This document shows positions 21,626 through 33,068 of a stretch of DNA of 64,000 bases, piece after piece. The notes under the pieces were generated by a model. The model had not been told where the DNA came from. It saw only the letters and a program-made list of their open reading frames with translations, and did no database searches. Origin of the DNA: Shinisaurus crocodilurus (taxonomy: Eukaryota > Chordata > Lepidosauria > Squamata > Shinisauridae); assembly GCA_021292165.1 (NCBI GenBank), contig CM037876.1, forward strand, positions 205,552,200 through 205,616,199, read 5' to 3'. The position numbers and the translations under genes are program-made. Each line of letters begins with the position of its first letter. The first letter of the stretch is position 1.

Positions 21626-22455
21626 TAACACTCAAGACAGCCCTACTTGTGTAGGATACTTCTCATTCTCATTGTGGCAGCTCCCTGCTCACCACAAATG
21701 GCTTGTCTGCCACTCAGATGCATTGTGATGTGTGCAAAAGTGTAGCTTCCATGTTGGTGATCAAGCCAGATGTTCCATTCCCCACAATCAGGGTTGTGTA
21801 ATTGGCTGAGGGGGGGGGGAATGTGTCCAGGCAGGGTGACTGTGTCCATCAGCCGAGATTTGAGGCCCCTGGTAGTGCTCGCCTGACCTCTCACTGCTGA
21901 ATATCAAGGCAGCAAGTTTTCATCTGTTTCATCATCTGTAGATCAGTCAACTAAAGCTTTGGTTTGCACCTCACCTGGTCTTCCCTCTCACCACCTTGCA
22001 GCCACTAGTACTGTTGTAAGAGTAAAACTCCATTGGTGGATCTCGACATGGTGGAGGAAATGCCTCACTGCTTCATCCATCATCAGTTCTGTATTGGTTA
22101 GTAAAACCCCATGGAGCAAGACCGAGCTCTTGAAGAAGACTGGGTGGAGCAATGCAGAGGCAAAGAAGGGCCAATAGATGGCAGTGTCTTATGGCCAGAT
22201 GTCCATTGCAGGCAGCAGGCTCGGTGGAGCTTTAACAAAGAGAGGGTTATAAAAAGAGGCAAGGGGGGGGGGGGAGTCAGCCAGGTAATGGAGATTTGCA
22301 GGACCGTGGACAGCTCCCAGGTAGCCAACTTGCTCTGGCATGGCATCCTCCAAGGCAAAACTGAACACAATACAGCTGGGTAGATCCTGAAGATTTCTTT
22401 TGAGCCCTCAGTGTGACATGGAACTATTAAAGGGCTCATACTCTGGCTGGAGCCT
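21626..22455. other. Intergenic stretch, nothing recognised
   Basis: It contains G runs at about 21810 and 22263. No coding or repeat identity was assigned. Confidence 0.4.
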
Positions 22456-22526
22456 ATTTATCTTATTTATTTAATGCATTTCTTAGGCGCCTTTCAAGCC
22501 TATAGGCTTCCCAAGATGGCTTACAA
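22456..22526 (-). mobile_element. LINE 3'-end scrap, inverted
   Basis: ATTTCTTAGGCGCCTTTCAA...CCCAAGATGGCTTACAATG is the reverse complement of a typical LINE 3' UTR (TTGTAAGCC.TCTTGGG). It directly abuts the plus-strand CR1 fragment. Confidence 0.5.
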
Positions 22527-23393
22527 TGTACATGCTGAAGCTGAACCCCGACAAGACCGAGGTACTTCTGGTGGGGGACAAGGGGAGGTTAGGGGATGTT
22601 GACCTGGTGCTGAATGGGGTACATCTTCCCCTGAAGGACCAGGTACGTAGCTTGGGAGTCATTCTAGACTCCCAGCTGTCCATGGAGGCTCAGGTGTCAG
22701 CTGTGAGCCGGGCGGCGCTGTATCAACTCCATCTGATACAGCAGCTGTGCCCCTACCTTCCTAATCATCTGCTCCCATCAGTGGTTCATTGCCTTGGTCT
22801 CCTCTCGCCTAGACTACTGTAATTCGCTCTACATGGGGTTACCCTGGAAGATGGTTTGGAAGCTACAGCTAGTACAGAACGCGGCGGCTCGCCTGGTTAA
22901 AGGCAGCCTCCAGCGGGATCACATCACTCCAGTGCTGAAGGAGCTGCACTGGCTACCAGTTGCTTGCCGAGCCGAATTCAAGGTGTTGGTTTTGACCTTT
23001 AAACCCCTATATGGCTCCGGTCCAGTTTATCTCAAGGAGTGTCTCCAGCAACACCAAGTAGGCCGCTCAACAAGATCTGCCACAGATGGCCTTCTCCTTG
23101 TCCCTTCAGCCAGAGCAGCCAGCAGCTAGACTGGTGGGGACGAGGAAGAGGGCCTTTTCTGTGGCAGCCCCCATACTGTGGAACTCTCTCCCTAGTGACC
23201 TCCGCCATGCCCCCTCTCTGCTGAGCTTCCGCCGCTCACTAAAACATGACTATTCAGGTGGGAATATGGGGTGGGTTAAGATTTTAAAATTTTATACTGT
23301 TTTAAATGTATTTTATATTTTATCATGTTGTACATTGCCCAGAGTGGCTGGTTTGCCGGCCAGATGGGCGATTCATAAATACAACAAATTAAA
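22527..23393 (+). pseudogene. CR1-clade LINE, reverse transcriptase C-terminal part
   Basis: The frame begins at LKLNPDKTEVLLVGDKGR, just after where the catalytic YADD box would be, so the copy is 5'-truncated. It continues with RSLGVILDSQLSMEAQV, then after a frameshift near 22795 [27 protein letters not shown] and [21 protein letters not shown] second shift near 23120 leads to RKRAFSVAAPILWNSLPSDL. The 3' UTR ends with GCCGGCCAGATGGGCGATTC and an AATAAT-type tail. It is closely related to the CR1 at 46818-53577. Confidence 0.93.
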
Positions 23394-23544
23394 AAATAAT
23401 AATAAATAATAAAAACATACAATTTTGAATCAAGAACAAGTCCATAAAATCATAAAATTTTAATAGTGTATTTTAAATGTGATTTTTAATATTTGTATGT
23501 AAAGCAGTTGGAGTTTTATTATATTAAGTGGTGTATACTTATTA

Positions 23545-24260
23545 TTATGTTTGCGAAACATGGACTATCTATAAATGTCACTTCCACCTCCTTGAAAGAT
23601 TTCATCAACGTTGCCTCCAGAAAATCCTGCGAATTACTTGGGAAGATAGGCGAACAAATGTCAGTGTCCTGAAGAAGCAAAGACAACTAGCGTTGAAAAA
23701 ATGATCCTTCAACGCCAACTTCAGTGGACTGGTCATGTTGTTCGAATGCCTGACTGCCGTCTCCAAAGCAGTTACTTTATTCCCAACTCAAGGATGGAAA
23801 GCGGAATATCTGTGGTCAATATAAGAGGTTTAAAGATGTTCATAAGGCTAATCTAAAAAAATGCAATATAAACATCGAAAACTGGGAAGCTCTGGCCCAT
23901 AAACACTTTAACTGGAGGTTGGCCTTTCACAAAGGTTCTATGGACTTCGAAGAAGCCCGAGTGCAAGGTGAAAGGGAGAAACGTGCTAAGCGAAAAGCAC
24001 ATCAAACGAATCCTTTACAGGACCATCTTCCATCTGGTAACCTGTGTCCTCACTGTGGGAAGCTGTGTGGATCTAGAATTGGCCTCTACAGTCACTTATG
24101 GACCCATCGCTAGAGTCTACACAATTTTCTTTAGAATTTCCTCCTTTTAAAATCTCCTTTTTGTAAATTTTTATCCTCTTACTTAGTAAGAGGATAAAAT
24201 CAATCTTACTCAGTCACGAGTCACGAGTGATGATCGCCTGATGATGACTTATTATTAATA
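23545..24260 (+). pseudogene. LINE C-terminal region with CCHH zinc finger, copy 1
   Basis: Broken frames read CETWTIYKCHFHLLERFHQR at the start, LQWTGHVVRMPDCRL in the middle and AFHKGSMDFEEARVQGEREK near the end. The last intact part ends CPHCGKLCGSRIGLYSH LWTHR, a C2H2-type finger known at the C-terminus of some non-LTR reverse transcriptases. The clade is not assigned. Several frameshifts and stops are present. A second copy lies inverted at 43793-44520. Confidence 0.8.
24169..24199. repeat. 13-bp perfect hairpin
   Basis: TTTTATCCTCTTA and TAAGAGGATAAAA flank a 5-base loop, in the 3' UTR of the LINE fragment. It is absent from the second copy at 43793, so it arose locally. Confidence 0.8.
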
Positions 24261-24545
24261 AAAATAATAATGACTAATACAAAAACTAAAAAAATGACTA
24301 AAACAAATTAATTTGAAAACCAATTTAAAATGAACCTGTAACAAAAGCAGCATGTAAAAACCTGCAATTGAAAGCTAAAGAAAACAAATAATTTTGTAAA
24401 AAAACAGCAACCCCAAAACCAGCAACTGATGGGAACAGACGTATATCTCTTGGGAGGAAGTCACACGAGAAGGACCTATCTCTTTTGCCTGCCATCCTTA
24501 CAGAACTTAATGGTGGGACAGCAAGTGGGGCCTCAAATGATTATC

Positions 24546-24622
24546 ATGGCTGGCTGAGGGATTCTGGGAGTTGTAGTCCAACACCTATGGAAGGCATCAG
24601 GTTTGGGAAGGTTGGCTTACAT
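24546..24622. mobile_element. Half-copy of the palindromic MITE family
   Basis: TGGGAGTTGTAGTCCAACAC ... AGGTTTGGGAAGGTTGGC matches the right half of the elements at 9188 and 39224. Confidence 0.55.
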
Positions 24623-24627
24623 GATTC

Positions 24628-24790
24628 TCACCCCACCCCCATTTTATCCTCACTACAACCCTGTAAAATTGGTTAGGCTGAGAGACAGTGCCTGGTCCAA
24701 GGTCACCCAATGAATTTTATGACTGCATGCAGAATTAAACCAAGGTCTCCTGATTCTAGTCCAACACTCTAAGCACTATGTCACACTGGC
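24628..24790 (-). mobile_element. tRNA-derived SINE, family A, 3'-truncated
   Basis: It contains ATTTTATCCTCACTACAACC, TTAGGCTGAGAGACAGTGCC and ACTCTAAGCACTATGTCACA, the reverse complement of the family-A SINE. Confidence 0.75.
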
Positions 24791-24799
24791 TGTTGGGAC

Positions 24800-26530
24800 A
24801 AAGTAGGCAGAACGCTGAAAAGCAGGAGCCTGAGGAAATTATGGTTGCTGGAGGCATGAAGCTGAAGAAAGGAGGAGCCAAGGAGAAAATGTGACAGGGA
24901 CAAAAGTACATACTGCCTAGCCATAGGTGGCGCTGTGTGCAGTATTGGCAGGAAGGATGTGGACAAGTTTAGAGGACTAAGGACTGTAGGCCAGGGATCA
25001 ATCTGAAACCCTGACAGGACTGCAGTATCTCTAATAGTTGCATAGGAAATGAATTCTGTCAGCTGTAGCTTCTACTCTCACTATAGTAGTGTGATGTGGC
25101 AGCATCCCTAAGGGACAACAAGGGCCATGTGTTAGCAGAAGTGGCTGAATAAAGTGGACTGAATCCAGAAAGTGAAGGGCTTGCCATACATTACTGAGTC
25201 ATAAGCAGTCCCTTGGCTAAGCAGCCAGAAGTATGAAACAGCAGTGCAGATCAGGCCAGGCTTCTAACAGAATGAAACCACCACTACTATTACTGCTACT
25301 ACTACAGAACATAATGAACATGCTAGTCTTTTTATACACAAACAACCCAAGCTAAAAGGAAACTTATTTGGCTACACCTGGCTGCAAGACAACATTCCCC
25401 TCCCCCTTGTGAGCCCTGTTTGCACCCAAGGCTTTCTGAAGCATCCAGAGCTGTTAATTAGCTCTGCATGCTAAGATTCATGCATTGATGTGAACCAGCC
25501 AATTCCTTAGCAGCAGCTGCATCCTCTTCTCCTTCTTCATTGCATCTTATGTAATTTGTTTTATAAGAAAGGGGGGAAAGATCCCTGTCAGGAAAGAAGC
25601 ATACACTCAGTCCAGCCCTTCCATATGCAGCTGTGTGTGCATGTGAAGGGATCCCCTTCCTGCACTAATCTGCCACACACGTGTGTACAGCATTGGGCAC
25701 ATAGGAGAGAGGCTGGATTGTGCTCTAAAGTTTGACAGTGAGGGCATATGACATGGCCAGGAAAACCCAATATTGTCCTTACATATTATTGAGGGCTGTA
25801 TAAAATTTGTGAACATGGCAACTACTTGCTGATGTGAAGAGATGAAACCAATACGAAATGTCACTGATGGAGCCCAATCTTCATGCAGTGTCTCCCCCAC
25901 ACCCTCTCTTTCTCAATCTCTCTCTCTCTCTCTCTTTCCTATAATCTTGAATAATTGCAGTCTGTCGCTTGAAGCAATTACAGCACATTTTGGTTTTCAC
26001 TGTAAAACAGTACCATTCCCCCTGCACAGCCCCAATCCACAAAACCTAAAGCAATAGAGTTTAATAACCCATAATGACAGCTCACGCCTTAGCACCACCA
26101 GCAACCTTCCTCGGACTTGAGCAACAACAGGAAAAATAGAATTAAAAACCACCCCGCTATGTGAACTTCACAGCCTCTCATTATATAGCAGCTCAGATGC
26201 TGGCTGCAGACTCTGCAAACTACATATTCTTGTGTCATCTCATTAAAGTCAATGGGGCCACTCCAGAGTGGGTGATTTAAAGACTGCTGCCTTCAACGGC
26301 CATGATTTCCCCTGCAAATAAACATAGGTTGTTTTTGTTAAAAACTTCTTCTTTTTTTAACCAAAAGTGGCCTGGGGAGGCTGTAATTTCACTCAGGTAG
26401 ATGTGTGGAGGGGTTGGAAGCTGCTTCTCCATTTCTCCCCCTGGCAGTTTCCGCTCACATCTCCTTCTTCTTCTCACACCCCCCAGGTGCTTTCCCTCTA
26501 CCTGTGGGAAATGCAGGGGGGGTGCAGGTA
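24800..26530. other. Intergenic stretch, little recognised
   Basis: A (CT)n tract occurs at 25917-25937. The rest shows no coding frame, RNA gene or assignable repeat. Confidence 0.4.
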
Positions 26531-26536
26531 TGGGGG

Positions 26537-26690
26537 AGGGACCAGACCTCAGTGGTAGAGCACATGCTCTGCATGCAGAACATCCCCAGGTTCAATCCCT
26601 GGCATCTCTAGTTTTAAAAGATCAGGTGGCAAGTGATGGTAAAACCCTCAGTTTGAGACCCTGGGCAGATGCCGCAAGTGAGGATAGACT
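26537..26690 (+). mobile_element. tRNA-derived SINE, family B, degraded
   Basis: CCTCAGTGGTAGAGCACATG (A box) and GGTTCAATCCCTGGCATCTC (B box), then a diverged body and AGACTACGCTGGAC. The tail is lost. Confidence 0.75.
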
Positions 26691-26795
26691 ACGCTGGACT
26701 AACTGTGCCATCCTTTGCTCTTCTACTCAGAAGCAAGTCCTGTTGGGTTCAATGGGACTTTTTCACACTGATGTGTGTATAGATTTTCAGCCTAA

Positions 26796-26855
26796 GGGCA
26801 CAACCCTGTGCATGTTTAGACAGTAAATAAGTCCTACAACTCCCAGCATTCCTCT
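26796..26855. mobile_element. Half PIF/Harbinger-like MITE
   Basis: TAA|GGGCACAACCCTGTGCATG...CTACAACTCCCAGCATTCC is the left half of the element at 42450. It is truncated by the SINE at 26856. Confidence 0.6.
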
Positions 26856-27005
26856 CCCATTTTATCCTCACGATAACCCTGTGAGGTATGTTAAGCTAAG
26901 AGACAGTGACCAGCCCATGACTACACAGTAAGTTGTGTGGTTGAGCAGAGATTTGAGTCTAGACCTCTCTGGTCCTCATCCATCTCTCTAGCCACGATGC
27001 CACAG
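26856..27005 (-). mobile_element. tRNA-derived SINE, family A, partial
   Basis: CATTTTATCCTCACGATAAC, AAGCTAAGAGACAGTGACC and TCTCTAGCCACGATGCCACA correspond to the family-A SINE in reverse. Confidence 0.72.
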
Positions 27006-27009
27006 GGCC

Positions 27010-28005
27010 ATGCCCTGGAATTCTGTGTTCTATCCCAGATGAAGCTGGACTTTGCATTGCAGCTGATGCAGTAGCAGCAGAAAAAAGAATAAGTATAGGT
27101 GCTTGAGCTGGATTGCACACAGAAAATTATAAGGGGTACAGGTCAAGATCACCATTGTCTGGCAAGGCAAGGCAAGGATGACACACCAACAACTACTACC
27201 AGTAGACTGAGGTCTTTCAAATTGTGCAACTTACATGCATTGGCAAGCTCTGCCTGGTCTCAGTGTGGGCCAATATTCATTCTTCTCAAACGTATAGCTG
27301 CTTCTCAAGTTATGTTTCATACCAGAGCCATGTGCAAGTGGCCTCTTGACATTCTCAACCCTTTTTGTGGCAGAGAAATGGGTGGTGGTGGAATTTCACT
27401 GAATTTTACTCGTGGGAGGAGAAATTCTCCAACAGTTTCTCACAGGTATGACTCGGCATTGGCAGCAGGGGTTGTAGCACAGCTTCTTCCTTTTTCCCCC
27501 TAAGTGTTTTTTGGGGCTTTTTGCACTGCTACTGCAAGTGGCAGCAGCGTCAACTGTGTTGGCAGCCTGGCCCCCATTTTGCATCCTCCACAACGCAGTG
27601 TGGGGTGTGTAGCTCCAAGGAAGGGGTGGAGCTAGTGCTGTGCCAAAATTTGTCTGCCAGTTTCCTGAAAGTTTTCTTCCCCCATGGAAGAGGTTTCCAT
27701 TTCCCTGCCTCATTCTCAGGGAGTTTTATAATTTATTTTGAATTTACAATGAAAGACAGGACACGCATGCATGCTTCTCGGCCACCTTCTATGTAAGGTA
27801 AGTACAAGAAACCCTCAACCCAACCCATGAGAATTTCTCAGAAATTTCTTCTCCTTTGAATTTCTTTTCTAAAACGATTTCTTTTCTATCAAATTGAATG
27901 AGAATGGTTAGGGGAAAAATGGAAGAAATTTTCAGCATAGCACTACTTCACACTCAGGTACAGATAATCAAATGCATGTTATTTATGTGTTACATTTATA
28001 TCACT
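27010..28005. other. Intergenic stretch, nothing recognised
   Basis: No coding region or assignable repeat was recognised. Confidence 0.4.
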
Positions 28006-28008
28006 GGA

Positions 28009-28222
28009 GAGTCAGTATGGCACAGTGGTTAGGGTGTTGGACAGGGACTCAGGAGATTTGGGTTCTAGTCCCCACTCTGCCATGAAGCCCACTGGGTGAC
28101 TTTGGGCCAGTCACTGACTCTCAGCCTAACCTACCTCACAAGGTTGTTGTGAGAATAAAATGGAGAGGAGGATTATGTAAGTTGCCTTGGGTTCCTTGCA
28201 GGGAAAAAGGGGATATAAATAT

Positions 28223-28227
<5 letters not shown>
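28009..28227 (+). mobile_element. tRNA-derived SINE, family A, best copy
   Basis: The head GAGAGTCAGTATGGCACAGT GGTTAGGGTG (A box) and GGGTTCTAGTCCCCACTCTG (B box) leads to TGGGCCAGTCACTGACTCTC, GGTTGTTGTGAGAATAAAAT, GAGAGGAGG and TTGCCTTGGGTTCCTTGCAG. It ends ATATAAATATAAA and then (ATC)n. The tRNA-like head supplies a pol III promoter and the tail looks LINE-derived. Confidence 0.9.
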
Positions 28228-28262
<35 letters not shown>

Positions 28263-28280
28263 CCACCACCACCACCACCT
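28228..28280. repeat. (ATC)n(ACC)n microsatellite
   Basis: About eleven ATC units pass into ACC units. It grows from the 3' tail of the SINE at 28009-28227. Confidence 0.92.
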
Positions 28281-28299
28281 CTCCTTTCTTCTCTCGTGG

Positions 28300-29448
28300 A
28301 ACTCACAGCAGCACAGAGTTCCCAAGTGTTCTACTTTCCAGACATTGAGCACATTCAAATCACCTTAGCTTCAGCAAGGCTGCTGCATCATGGGCCTTCA
28401 GAACATGCCCTACCATAACTGTGTAGTGGCAGTGCTCTCTGGGCCAGGGTATTGCTGGAAAATGCTGCCACAGATATTTATCTTCCGATATTCTTCTCAG
28501 TCAATGCTTGTCATCAGCCGAGTGGATTTCATGCTGATTTTTGCAGCCAATGCTGGCCACCATAGACTAGGCAAAGTAGGCTAGGCAGCCACCTGGAGTG
28601 CCAAAACTCCAGGGCCACCTGCCTCCATTATGTAAATCTCTAGGAGAGGGAATTGAAACCTCCTCTGTTGGAGGAGGAGCACATGGGGCCAACCCCCATG
28701 TTTTTGTGGGCCCTCAGGCAAGAGGCTACCAGTGAGGCCTCCTGCCTAGTCCCATTTACCCCTAGAATGAAAGAAAGAAAGATCCTTGAGAATGTACACA
28801 GTCCTTACCCTTACCATGCATAGGCAGAGCCTGCCTCCAAATGTCTGAGGCTAGGAGAAGGCAAGAGCTGCTACTTTCAAACAGCACCTCTGATTTCACA
28901 TATGTATTAGACCTATGCTGTAGATCGCATAACTGTTGATGTTAACCATTATGCAGAAAAATGTTATAACCCAGCACTCATTGGCAGTGTGATATCCCCT
29001 GCATTCCAGTTGTCTCCACATCTTCACATCCCTGTCTATTTAATCCAAGGGCCAGGCTACCCATTTTTATTTGTAGGGATGTGCAAATCAACAAAACACA
29101 AGCTTGACGAAGCTCTCCCAATTCCATCTCGAAGCTCATTCCGACTCCAGCCCATATCAGATTGTGAGCTCAGTGTACAATATGACAAAGTGCAGGGGCA
29201 ACAAAAAAAGTGCTGGGAGCTGTAATAAAGTTTGTTCTTTTCTGGCACAAGCTTCTGCAACATTCTAGACACTGCTCATTTCAGAATGTATTTGTTTCCA
29301 TTTCTAGCCCTTCCCACCCAAAAGTGCTCAAGTTAGGGTGGCCATTTACACATCACCAAAACAGAGGAAAAGCATCACCAAAAAGAGGATACAGGTTTGC
29401 ATAAAATTGCACACGCATGCATATCTATATATCACTATAATACAAATG
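28300..29448. other. Intergenic stretch, nothing recognised
   Basis: No exon or assignable repeat was recognised. It ends at the insertion site of the LTR element. Confidence 0.4.
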
Positions 29449-29453
29449 GAAAT

Positions 29454-30482
29454 TGTGGAGGAAGAGGGGGGGCTGGCTGGCCCGCCAGACCTCCACCCTT
29501 TCCTAACTCAAAGTAATCCCAGCGCTTGCCACCATGTGGCCCGGAAGGGGGGGCTGGCTGACCCGCCACCACCCCACCCTTGCCTACTGGCAAAGGAACC
29601 AAGACCCTCTGAGATCTCAAGATACCAGACTGCCAGCCTCAGCTGTCTGCAATCCTACTTGGATCTCTGTTTAGGGACTCGCCTTCCATTTCTGTAACCT
29701 GGATTTAGATACTGAACTCACAGAGCACTACAAAACCCATGTGGGGTAAAACCAAACAGGTTTATTCTGGTAGCAATTTACAACAAGATTAGGGAAATAA
29801 GAGAAGCACACAATATAGAGAGACACTTTGGTACACAGTAAAGCTGCAAAACAATAAAACCTGATTCCTTAAGATCTCTCAGGCATACAACTAATTACCT
29901 GAGGGTATTCTCTTCAAGGGTTAAATCCAGCACAGCCTTGCCGCCCGATGGAGAATTACCACACCTACCCGAAGGTCCGAGATGGGTAAACTCCTACAAG
30001 GTTGCCTTCACCAGAGCCCTCATCCAGCTCATTTCACCAGGAGCTAACTGGGGTCAGATCCTGATGCCCCCCCCAAAGGCTTGGGGCCTCTCTTTGGCTT
30101 GCCGCCATCCCCAATAGCCAGGGTAGCCGGTAGCCACACGATCCAGGACAAAGACCAAGACTAAAACAGGCTTTGGGAAAAATCTCTTTCCCCCTCCCCC
30201 TTTCTGTAGCTTTCCTGCCTTCAGCCAATCAGAAAGAACTTCACCTGGCCAGGCAGGGGGAAGGAAACTCGTGAGTCATGGCTTGAACTATTTGAATTAC
30301 ATCTGCATATGAACGCTTTCAGCCTGGCTCCTCCAGACCTCCGGGCGCCAGGCCCCATCCTATGTTCCATGCACCTTTCACTTCCTCCCAGCCCCCACTT
30401 GGTTTACACATGAGGAGGCGTGTGTGTGTGTGTGTGTGTTTGTTCCTGCATGCATGCATGCAGGAACCCCAAAAGCTCCACA
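29454..30482 (-). repeat. 3' LTR of the tRNA-Leu element
   Basis: 1,029 bp, bounded by TGTGGAG...CTCCACA. On the minus strand an AATAAA lies in CCAGAATAAACC (about 29760), fitting the end of R. Near the U3 start are a TGCATGCATGCATGCA palindrome and a (GT)n run. A second primer-site-like motif is embedded near the U5 end (about 29520-29540). Confidence 0.93.
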
Positions 30483-30493
30483 CGCTCCCTTTT
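30483..30493 (-). promoter_or_regulatory. Polypurine tract
   Basis: AAAAGGGAGCG lies immediately before the 3' LTR on the minus strand, where second-strand synthesis would be primed. Confidence 0.7.
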
Positions 30494-31016
30494 AAAAAAA
30501 AATGAACCTGAGAGGTTAACCCTCTCATTTCATTTTAAACTAACTAAAAAAAAAGAAAAAGCTTTTGCTAGCCTTCTACCACTAGTGCACCTTTCTTCAC
30601 TTTTACACATATGGAAAAACAGAACAACAGAAAAAGCATCAAAACATCAAACACATTAACTATAGTCTTAACACAGCTTTAACATCTTAATTCTTAAAAT
30701 CTTTAAACATCAAAACAGCAAAACAACAAGCAATAACTATCAATCAGAAGTTTACAGGTTTGCATACCTAAGAAACATCAATTACAATTCAAATGAGAAC
30801 CCTCAACCCTTCTGTTGCCTGTCTGGCACTCTTGTCTAAAAAACAAAACAAAACAAAAACTTTTTTAGGGTTGCTGTTTCTCACACATCCTGTAGGGGGC
30901 AGACTGCTGACTGAAATGTGACTCTTCAATTCGCCTTTGTTTGCTTTTACAGGCTTGCTTCTGCCACCCTGTACCTAATGACGTGAATACCATCACACAC
31001 ACCCTCCAAAGGCCCG

Positions 31017-31266
31017 ATGGGATGGCCTCCCACCACCCAACGACATGAATGCCTACTCCCCTTTCCCAAGGGTTGCATTTGGCACTTCTTACCCAATGAC
31101 TTGAATGGGATGGCTTCTCACCACCCCCCTCCAAAGACCCGCCGGGATGGCTTCCCACCACCCAACGACATGAATGTACCACTCCCTTTCCCCAAAGGTT
31201 TGCATTTGGCACTTTCTACACAATGACTTGAATGGGATGGCTTCCCACCACCCCCCTTTTCCCAAA
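31017..31266. repeat. Two-copy tandem repeat, period about 125 bp
   Basis: GGGATGGC.TC.CACCACCC blocks begin at about 31019, 31108, 31144 and 31234. The segment with ACGACATGAATG...GCATTTGGCACTT occurs twice. It is inside the interior of the LTR element and is non-coding. Confidence 0.8.
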
Positions 31267-33043
31267 GGCATCTTCTAAAACACACAGCTTGACAATCTTC
31301 CAGCCTCTTGGGCTTGGCTCTTTTTGCCCACCACCCAAACTTGCACGGGATGACTTTCTCTCAGCATTCAATGCTTAGCTTTGGAGGCTCTACTCAGTTT
31401 CCTAAGAAACTGAGAACACACAGTCTGGCAATCTTGCTTTCGGCCACTAGAGGGCTTTCCTGCCTCTAAGTTCTTTGTTCCCTGGCCTCTGGAGACCTTT
31501 TACATTCAATTTTTTTTTTTTTTTTGGCAACTGTTCCTTGCCCCCGGAGGCCCTTTGAAAACTTACATGCATTACATTCAAATTTCACCAACCATCATCA
31601 TTGAGTTGGGACTAACTTTTTCATTTGGGGACAAGACAACATAGTTAAACTTTTTACACTGGGATCACTCGTCTTCCGGGGGCCCCAGCAACAATGTAGA
31701 TCACACAAATATACTCGGATCACCCGTCTTCTCTCTTCGAGGAACAACCCACCCACTTTTGTTGGCTTTAAATCAAACAAACACTTCAAATTGACCTGAT
31801 ACAGTTTGGACTAACTTTTGCACATGACACAAGACAACAAATAGTTCAATTGCTTACACACTGTATCACCGTCCCAGGCCCCCTCCCACTCCAGCAATCT
31901 TTATTGGCTTTAATCCACAATCAACCACCAATCTCAGATTTCTTTTCTTCTCGGGAGACACCTGAAGGAAAAAATTCTTCTGACCGGGCTTCTGTCAGAT
32001 AGGAGGGAAATCCCCTTCTCTCTCCGCTCTCTTCAGCTCTCCACCACCCACACTGGGATCGCCCGCCCAGTAACAAGACAACTTGAATCACCTGTCCCCT
32101 CTCCTTTTCCGAGGGACAAGTCAGAGTCCATTGTTTTCCAAGTGGCAGCAGAAAATGCTTGGGGGGGGGATTCCTTTTTCTTCTGCTGATTCTCTGCCCG
32201 CTTCTTGCAGCACAGGACAAAGCCTCTTTTGGGGGGGGGGTTCTGATGTCCGCCCCCCCCCTCTGCTTGCTGCTGCCCAGCCTAGCCATTCACCATGCCC
32301 CCCCCCAAGAGCAAATGGACAGTCTTAAGTTCAAAATCTGAGTCCTTCTCCCGGGGGAGAGATGTAGGGCAGGACTGTGCCCTCCCCCCCCTAAGTCTTG
32401 CCAATTTCTCTGGGGCACACAGCCCAACAAAAATCATTCATCAAACGCTGTCCCAAAACTCAACGTTTTGCTCACCAGCCTCTTAAGAGAGGTTTCCTGG
32501 TCTTCTCTCCTTCCTCCTGGAACACATGTGCGCGCGCACACACTATTTCTTCTTCTCTTCTCGGGCTATTCCAGCCCCCAAACTTTGGGATCACACAGCC
32601 GCCATCTGCTCACCCGCTTTTTGCACTGGATGGGTAGGATCTTCTTCCGCTTACTCCTGGCAACCGCTGCTCTCAGCCTCTGGGACACGCACACGCACAC
32701 TTTTTTCTTGCTTCTAGCCCTCTGCCAAGGGCCCCTCCAGTCCTGGTTCTCTTGGATCACACACTTGCTGCCCTCTGCTCACTTGATGGGCACACAGGCT
32801 GTTCTGGAACTTTTTGGAGTTTTGCTTTCTCTGCTTACTCACTCCAGTTGAGATTTCTTGCCTTCAATGCTCTCTGCTGGGCTCCTAGGCTCCCCAGACT
32901 GGGGCTCCCCTTCTAGCAATCTGAACGTTTTTCTAAGGCTCATTCTCACATGTTATTTCTAAAAAATAATAAATTCTTTACTGATGCACCAAAGTCTCTC
33001 AAATTTCTCTCATTTGCCCATGTGCACACACTCTGTAATTCAG

Positions 33044-33068
33044 CTTCGAATCCCACCGCTTGCCACCA
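33044..33068 (-). promoter_or_regulatory. Primer binding site, tRNA-Leu type
   Basis: The minus strand reads TGGTGGCAAGCGGTGGGATT then CGAAG, directly after the 5' LTR with no spacer. This is complementary to the 3' end of a vertebrate tRNA-Leu including CCA, apart from one extra A. Confidence 0.85.

Noticed and set aside
26401..26826. A 141-codon plus-strand open frame
   Set aside because: It spans a tRNA-derived SINE and a MITE half; the frame is fortuitous.
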